The notes under the pieces are model-generated. The model saw nothing but the letters and a program-made list of their open reading frames with translations, ran no database searches and was not told the DNA's origin. Of a stretch of DNA of 64,000 nt, positions 59,278 through 64,000 are shown one piece after another. Each line of letters opens with the position of its first letter. Position 1 is the stretch's first letter. The DNA lies in NCBI GenBank assembly GCA_946415645.1, contig CAMKTJ010000003.1, forward strand, positions 51,561-115,560. Reading direction: 5' to 3'. The translations under genes were made by a program, and so were the position numbers. The stretch comes from an uncultured Prevotellaceae bacterium (GTDB taxonomy: Bacteria > Bacteroidota > Bacteroidia > Bacteroidales > Bacteroidaceae).

Positions 59278-59398
59278 TGCAAAGGTACAGATTTCTCCCC
59301 AAACAACCAAAAGAAAACACAGAAAAAATCACAAACCTGATGATTTTTCTTGATTCGGGCTGGTTATACATGGAAGAGTGAAGATGTCTATCCCATGA

Positions 59399-59692
59399 TT
59401 ACAATGCCTTAATTTTCTCCTGCGCTATAATGATAGCATCGTTGCAGAGGTCACGCTCTTGCTCATCATCAACAGCATCAATGAACTTATCCGCCAACCA
59501 AAGGGTAAGCATCTCCTTTTCATCCTGATGCAGATATTCTGCAAGCTTGATAACCTGCTCACGTTTTGCCCTTCTGTCACCACGCTCAATCTTACTGAAC
59601 ATCGGCGTGTCTATTTCCAAGAATGCTGCCAACTGCCGTTGCAACAATCCTTGCTCTTCTCTGAGCTCTTTAATTTTATTTCCAAATAACAT
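59399..59692 (-). CDS. XRE-family helix-turn-helix regulator
   Basis: GNKIKELREEQGLLQRQLAAFLEIDTPMFSKIERGDRRAKREQVIKLAEYL. Confidence 0.93.
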   Translation of the reverse strand: MLFGNKIKELREEQGLLQRQLAAFLEIDTPMFSKIERGDRRAKREQVIKLAEYLHQDEKEMLTLWLADKFIDAVDDEQERDLCNDAIIIAQEKIKAL

Positions 59693-59785
59693 ATTATTCC
59701 ATTTTTTTATAAACTACAAGTAAATTAAACCACTTTATCTTCTATCTGAAGGTGCATCCTTATCGTAGAATGCCCCCTACATATT

Positions 59786-60568
59786 TTATAAAATAGATCT
59801 TTGATTATTACAAAAGATATTATATAGTTTTACATTCGTAATATCAATGATATCATTATTTATTTCAATAAGGCTAAACCCTTCTAAGCCGTCAGCAATC
59901 TGGAACTTGGGCAAATCCTTGTCGAAAGCGAATCCAACAGATGTTGAAGAACTATATTTGATATGACCTTGTTGAACTTCAGTAAAATAATGGATATGGC
60001 CATAAATCACTAAACGAGCATTGGGATAGCTATTGATGGTCTGATTAAACTCATCCCTGTTTTCAAGCAACCTTCTATTCAACCACCCTCCTGGTTCCAA
60101 TGGAGGGTGATGCAGAGCTATTATTGTCGGAAGTCCTTCCTCCAATTCTCGCTTGACATAACGTAATGATTCATCAGAAAGATATCCTCTTGATTTGTTT
60201 TGATCAGGATTATCTTCAGCAAAAACAACAGAATTGAGCATCACAAATTTCCATCCTTCTATTATACAAGAATGTGGTAATACTTGATAGAATGAGGGCT
60301 TATATTCACATAGCATCATCTTCTGAGAGTCATGATTACCAGGACAACATAGCGTCGGTATTCCAAGCGTTGAATACAATCTGTCTGCATATTGATACGT
60401 CCACTCAGAACCATCATCGGAAATATCCCCTGTAACAAGTATGACATCTATATTCTGCATACCATGAATGATGTCAATGGACTGATTGAAATGTTCCATT
60501 GTATTCGTTTCCCAGATAGGACATCCGTCCTTCGTAAGATGCAGGTCAGACATATGTATAATCCTCAT
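59786..60568 (-). CDS. Metallophosphoesterase (CpdA-like)
   Basis: RIIHMSDLHL, LVTGDISDDG, CPGNHDS, ALHHPPL, GHIHY. Confidence 0.93.
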   Translation of the reverse strand: MRIIHMSDLHLTKDGCPIWETNTMEHFNQSIDIIHGMQNIDVILVTGDISDDGSEWTYQYADRLYSTLGIPTLCCPGNHDSQKMMLCEYKPSFYQVLPHSCIIEGWKFVMLNSVVFAEDNPDQNKSRGYLSDESLRYVKRELEEGLPTIIALHHPPLEPGGWLNRRLLENRDEFNQTINSYPNARLVIYGHIHYFTEVQQGHIKYSSSTSVGFAFDKDLPKFQIADGLEGFSLIEINNDIIDITNVKLYNIFCNNQRSIL

Positions 60569-60593
60569 ACTCTATTACATTTCAGTTCCATTA

Positions 60594-62438
60594 CTACAGC
60601 TTAATATTTTGTATAACAGCCAAACTTCTATAAAGCCCATCTTTCTCGAACAGGTGTTTTGGGGTACCTTCTTCTACAATCTTGCCGTCATCTATCACAT
60701 AAACATAGTCGGCATCTAGAGAAGTGCTTACACGATGTGTAATGATTATGGATGTGTTATTTGCCATTCCACCCTTCAGTTCATTGAGAACAAGAGTTTC
60801 CAATTCTGGATCCAATGCAGAAGTTGCCTCGTCCATGATATATATTGGAGCACCTTTAATGAAAGCACGGGCAAGGGCTATACATTGTTTCTGGCCACTG
60901 GACAGCAACGTTCCCCTGTCCCCAATTACAGTTTCGTATTGCATGGGTAGCCCCATGATAAAATCATGAATATGTGCTTTTTGAGCTGCTTTGACAACAT
61001 CTTCTCTTGTGAAGTCCTTGTTTCCCAACGTGATATTGTAGAAGATGGTGTCCTGTATAAGAAGAGGATCCTGAACAACATATGAAATGTTCTTTCTGAC
61101 GGAATTGACACTATATGCACTGATATCCTTTCCATTTACTAGGAACTCTCCTTCATTCTGGCTATATAACAGGGATATTAAGCCTGCTAAAGTGGACTTT
61201 CCTGACCCTGTTGAACCAAGTATCGCTATCTTTTCTCCTTCTTTGACTCTGATAGATACCTTTTTAAGGACATCATCGTTCTCATAACGGAACGATACAC
61301 CTCGAAGTTCAATGACTGGCTCATCTGTATGACGAACCACTAACTCTTCTTTTACTGAATCTGATTCCTGCTCAATACGAAGTACCCTGTTCAAACGCTC
61401 CAAAGATGCCATTGCCTTACGAATGCCAAAGGTACATTTCATAAGGTCACGCATCGGAGCAATAAGAGAATAGAAAACGCCAAGGAAAGCGATAAGGGTT
61501 GCAGGGCCTATAGTTGATTCGCCGTTCAGAATCAATTCTCCACTGATACATAGTATCAAAACGATAATGGCAACCAGAGAAAAATCCGTGCAACTCCAGG
61601 CAAGAGAATAGAACCTGTTCTGCTTGTTGAAAATACGCTGGGTTTCGTAATTGAGCACACTGAACTTATCTGAAAAATCACGTTCTGTGCTATAAGATTT
61701 CACAACTGGAAGCACACCTATCGTTTGTTCATACATAGAAAGAATCCTACCCCTGTTGGTCTGTGCCTGGAAAGTAATCCGCTGCATAATCCGTCCCAGA
61801 TACAGTATTATCGAGCAAATGACCAATAACAATGCCATACCATACATGGTTAAATTAGCCGATATACTGACCATCGTTACGATGTACACTATAATCTGTA
61901 TCGGATCTTTGATAAACATATCAAGCGTAGTTCCAATGCCGAAGTCAATCTCATCCACATCACTAGTCATTCGGGAAACGAAGTCTCCACGATTCTCCTT
62001 GGAAAAAGCCAACACTGGCATGTTCACTATCCTGTTATATGCATCTTGTCTTAATGAACGTGAGATACCTGTTCTGATAGGTATTCGCACCCAATAGGCA
62101 AAATACGATACGATATTAAACAGGAATGACATGAGTACCACAAATCCGCCTATAGCAAACAACACCCATGTTTTACCATTCACAGCCATCTGCTCCTGTA
62201 AATAGTACATGATGTTGTTCTTGGCTGCATCTAGAAAGCCATTGTAAGAAGACAATCCTTTTGTCTCAACATATTCAAAGGTCTCGTCTGACAAGCCAAA
62301 AAGAAGCTGGATAAGAGGAATTAGCGCAATAAAACTGAATACGCTGAAAACTGAAGCGACAAAGTTCATAAGGACGTATGCTGTGATACGCCCTTTGTAT
62401 TCAGGGATAAAGCGCAAGATTAGTCTAAAAAAGTCCAT
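60594..62438 (-). CDS. ABC transporter, fused permease and ATP-binding protein
   Basis: ILGSTGSGKSTLAGL Walker A, LLSSGQKQCIALARAF signature, IYIMDEATSALD Walker B. Confidence 0.95.
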   Translation of the reverse strand: MDFFRLILRFIPEYKGRITAYVLMNFVASVFSVFSFIALIPLIQLLFGLSDETFEYVETKGLSSYNGFLDAAKNNIMYYLQEQMAVNGKTWVLFAIGGFVVLMSFLFNIVSYFAYWVRIPIRTGISRSLRQDAYNRIVNMPVLAFSKENRGDFVSRMTSDVDEIDFGIGTTLDMFIKDPIQIIVYIVTMVSISANLTMYGMALLLVICSIILYLGRIMQRITFQAQTNRGRILSMYEQTIGVLPVVKSYSTERDFSDKFSVLNYETQRIFNKQNRFYSLAWSCTDFSLVAIIVLILCISGELILNGESTIGPATLIAFLGVFYSLIAPMRDLMKCTFGIRKAMASLERLNRVLRIEQESDSVKEELVVRHTDEPVIELRGVSFRYENDDVLKKVSIRVKEGEKIAILGSTGSGKSTLAGLISLLYSQNEGEFLVNGKDISAYSVNSVRKNISYVVQDPLLIQDTIFYNITLGNKDFTREDVVKAAQKAHIHDFIMGLPMQYETVIGDRGTLLSSGQKQCIALARAFIKGAPIYIMDEATSALDPELETLVLNELKGGMANNTSIIITHRVSTSLDADYVYVIDDGKIVEEGTPKHLFEKDGLYRSLAVIQNIKL

Positions 62439-62447
62439 ATCAGCCTA

Positions 62448-64000
62448 TTAGAAATCAACCTTTAATTTCACAGTCCAGGTTCTTCCGATGGAATAGAACA
62501 GATATACGTCATCAGGATTTACTGATACTATATCTTGGCTTGCTATGGTCGGATTCCATGCTTTTTCTATATAGTGGTTATTGAACACATTGCTAACTTG
62601 GCCAGAGACTGTCGCATGCAGGGAGCCTAACATGAACTTATATGAACTCCAGAGGTCGAAACAGCCATAAGAAGGAATCTTCCATGGTTCTACGACATTC
62701 ATTTCCTTCCCAAGTTTCAGGTTGCTGCCAGACAACGAGTAGTAAGCATAATTGCGAGAGTAATGTGTGAAGCCACCGCCAATGCGGAATCCGGTAAATG
62801 GCTTGAAGGTGACATCAATCGCTGCTGTCGTCTGAGCTGAGCCACCGATATGAATACCTTTCATATTAATCGTAGCATAAGCATGGTCTGGAGCACCAGG
62901 GGTGGTTATTCCTCCATCAGGAGTTACTGCCTGTCCGCTGAGAGTATAGGCATAGCCCTTCACATTGTCACTGTCCCATTTCCAATTGCCAAGAGATAAC
63001 ATAGCTCCTGCCTCTACCCAATGAGCTGGCGTTGCCCTCAATTCAAATTCCAATCCCATATGCTTGGAATGAACACCTGTCATATTGATGTAATACTGCT
63101 CAGTAATTTTGCCTTTCTTTGTCATGCTCTTATCAAGCCATTTGGTATAATATGCGTTTGCCTTGAAAACAAGCCATCTGTTGTGGAAAGAATAACCAAA
63201 CTCCGTGGAGAACGATTTCTCATTCTTTACTCTATCATTCGTCACATTAGATGAGGTCGCAGACATGAATACACCTGACTTGAACTGAGGAGCCTTCGAA
63301 TTATAACCTATATTGAAGAAAGCATTGTTGTGGGCATCAAAATTATAATTGATACCAGCTTTAATGTTTCCGCACCAGAAGCCCTTGGTATCAGATCTTG
63401 CATTGGAGCCTGTATTATAGAATCTGTCATACTTCCAAAAATCAGTCTGGTTGATAGAGCCGGAAATGAAAGTGTTGATATTGTTCTTGTTGTACTCTGC
63501 CTGTGCAAATATGCCATTCTGAAGAATGAAACTGTCATAGTCACGGTAAACGACATCACCTACGCCAAGATGCTGATTCTTCCATTCATCAGTGGCCAGG
63601 GCATTATTGTTGATGTTGACCTCACTACGGCATGGGTCTATATAATACTCACCGCCAAACAAGTCTACGATTTCGTTTGTATGCTGATTCTTGTAATACC
63701 GGGAATCAATACCTGCAAACCAGTCTATGCAGCCAAAAGCCTGGCTTGAAAAGGTCGAAAGCAGACCATACCAGTTCTGTTTGCCACGGATTCTGGACAT
63801 AATCAACTCTGAACCACTATCAGAAGCCTTATTGATGGCCTCTATCTTTGCATAGTCAAACGTGCCATCAGCAGCCCTGAATTTCATGTTTAGCTTTCCG
63901 TAATCGGAACCATACCAGTCATATTCAGAATAGGTTGTTTCATTGGCCTTTCCATTATAGCCACCTCCACTACCCAAGGCTGCATATACAGTTGTTGTCA
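62448..64000 (-). CDS. TonB-dependent receptor, truncated by window end
   Basis: Beta-barrel repeats, GFRIGGGFTHYSRNYAYY, C-terminal TWTVKLKVDF; frame open to base 64000. Confidence 0.85.
   Translation of the reverse strand, partial: TTTVYAALGSGGGYNGKANETTYSEYDWYGSDYGKLNMKFRAADGTFDYAKIEAINKASDSGSELIMSRIRGKQNWYGLLSTFSSQAFGCIDWFAGIDSRYYKNQHTNEIVDLFGGEYYIDPCRSEVNINNNALATDEWKNQHLGVGDVVYRDYDSFILQNGIFAQAEYNKNNINTFISGSINQTDFWKYDRFYNTGSNARSDTKGFWCGNIKAGINYNFDAHNNAFFNIGYNSKAPQFKSGVFMSATSSNVTNDRVKNEKSFSTEFGYSFHNRWLVFKANAYYTKWLDKSMTKKGKITEQYYINMTGVHSKHMGLEFELRATPAHWVEAGAMLSLGNWKWDSDNVKGYAYTLSGQAVTPDGGITTPGAPDHAYATINMKGIHIGGSAQTTAAIDVTFKPFTGFRIGGGFTHYSRNYAYYSLSGSNLKLGKEMNVVEPWKIPSYGCFDLWSSYKFMLGSLHATVSGQVSNVFNNHYIEKAWNPTIASQDIVSVNPDDVYLFYSIGRTWTVKLKVDF

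Noticed and set aside
59187-59400. Insertion sequence remnant near gltS
   Set aside because: No transposase ORF or matching terminal repeats seen

Overview
The window is a stretch of Bacteroidales chromosome, Prevotella-like by protein content and by promoters of the form TTG-N19-21-TAnnTTTG. Housekeeping blocks: mltG, malQ, rplT-rpmI-infC-thrS, def, ruvX, nth, pgk, queD, gltS. There are also many secreted or outer-membrane proteins (sulfatase, CotH-like, M60, M64, TonB-dependent receptor).

The main accessory region is about 10.9-24.6 kb. It is a tight same-strand operon: GHKL ATPase, unknown 289 aa, unknown 254 aa, C5 cytosine methyltransferase, McrB-like AAA+ NTPase, LlaJI/McrC-like PD-(D/E)XK protein, DEAD-box helicase, unknown 243 aa, Vsr-like endonuclease. 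RhuM-family and NUDIX genes follow it. I read it as a candidate composite anti-phage or restriction system. A promoter-to-terminator structured RNA candidate lies just upstream.

The second main signal is genome-scale. Families of exact 7-nt tandem repeats, plus a separate 11/22-nt class, fill intergenic regions. The 7-nt repeats also sit in frame inside coding genes (CotH-like, M60 and, most strikingly, vsr); a related GC-rich element sits inside the acyltransferase.

Four intergenic RNA candidates have promoter and terminator support. One is a 6S-like / Bacteroidales-1-like RNA next to rplT. All family calls come from reading motifs by eye; no database search was run.
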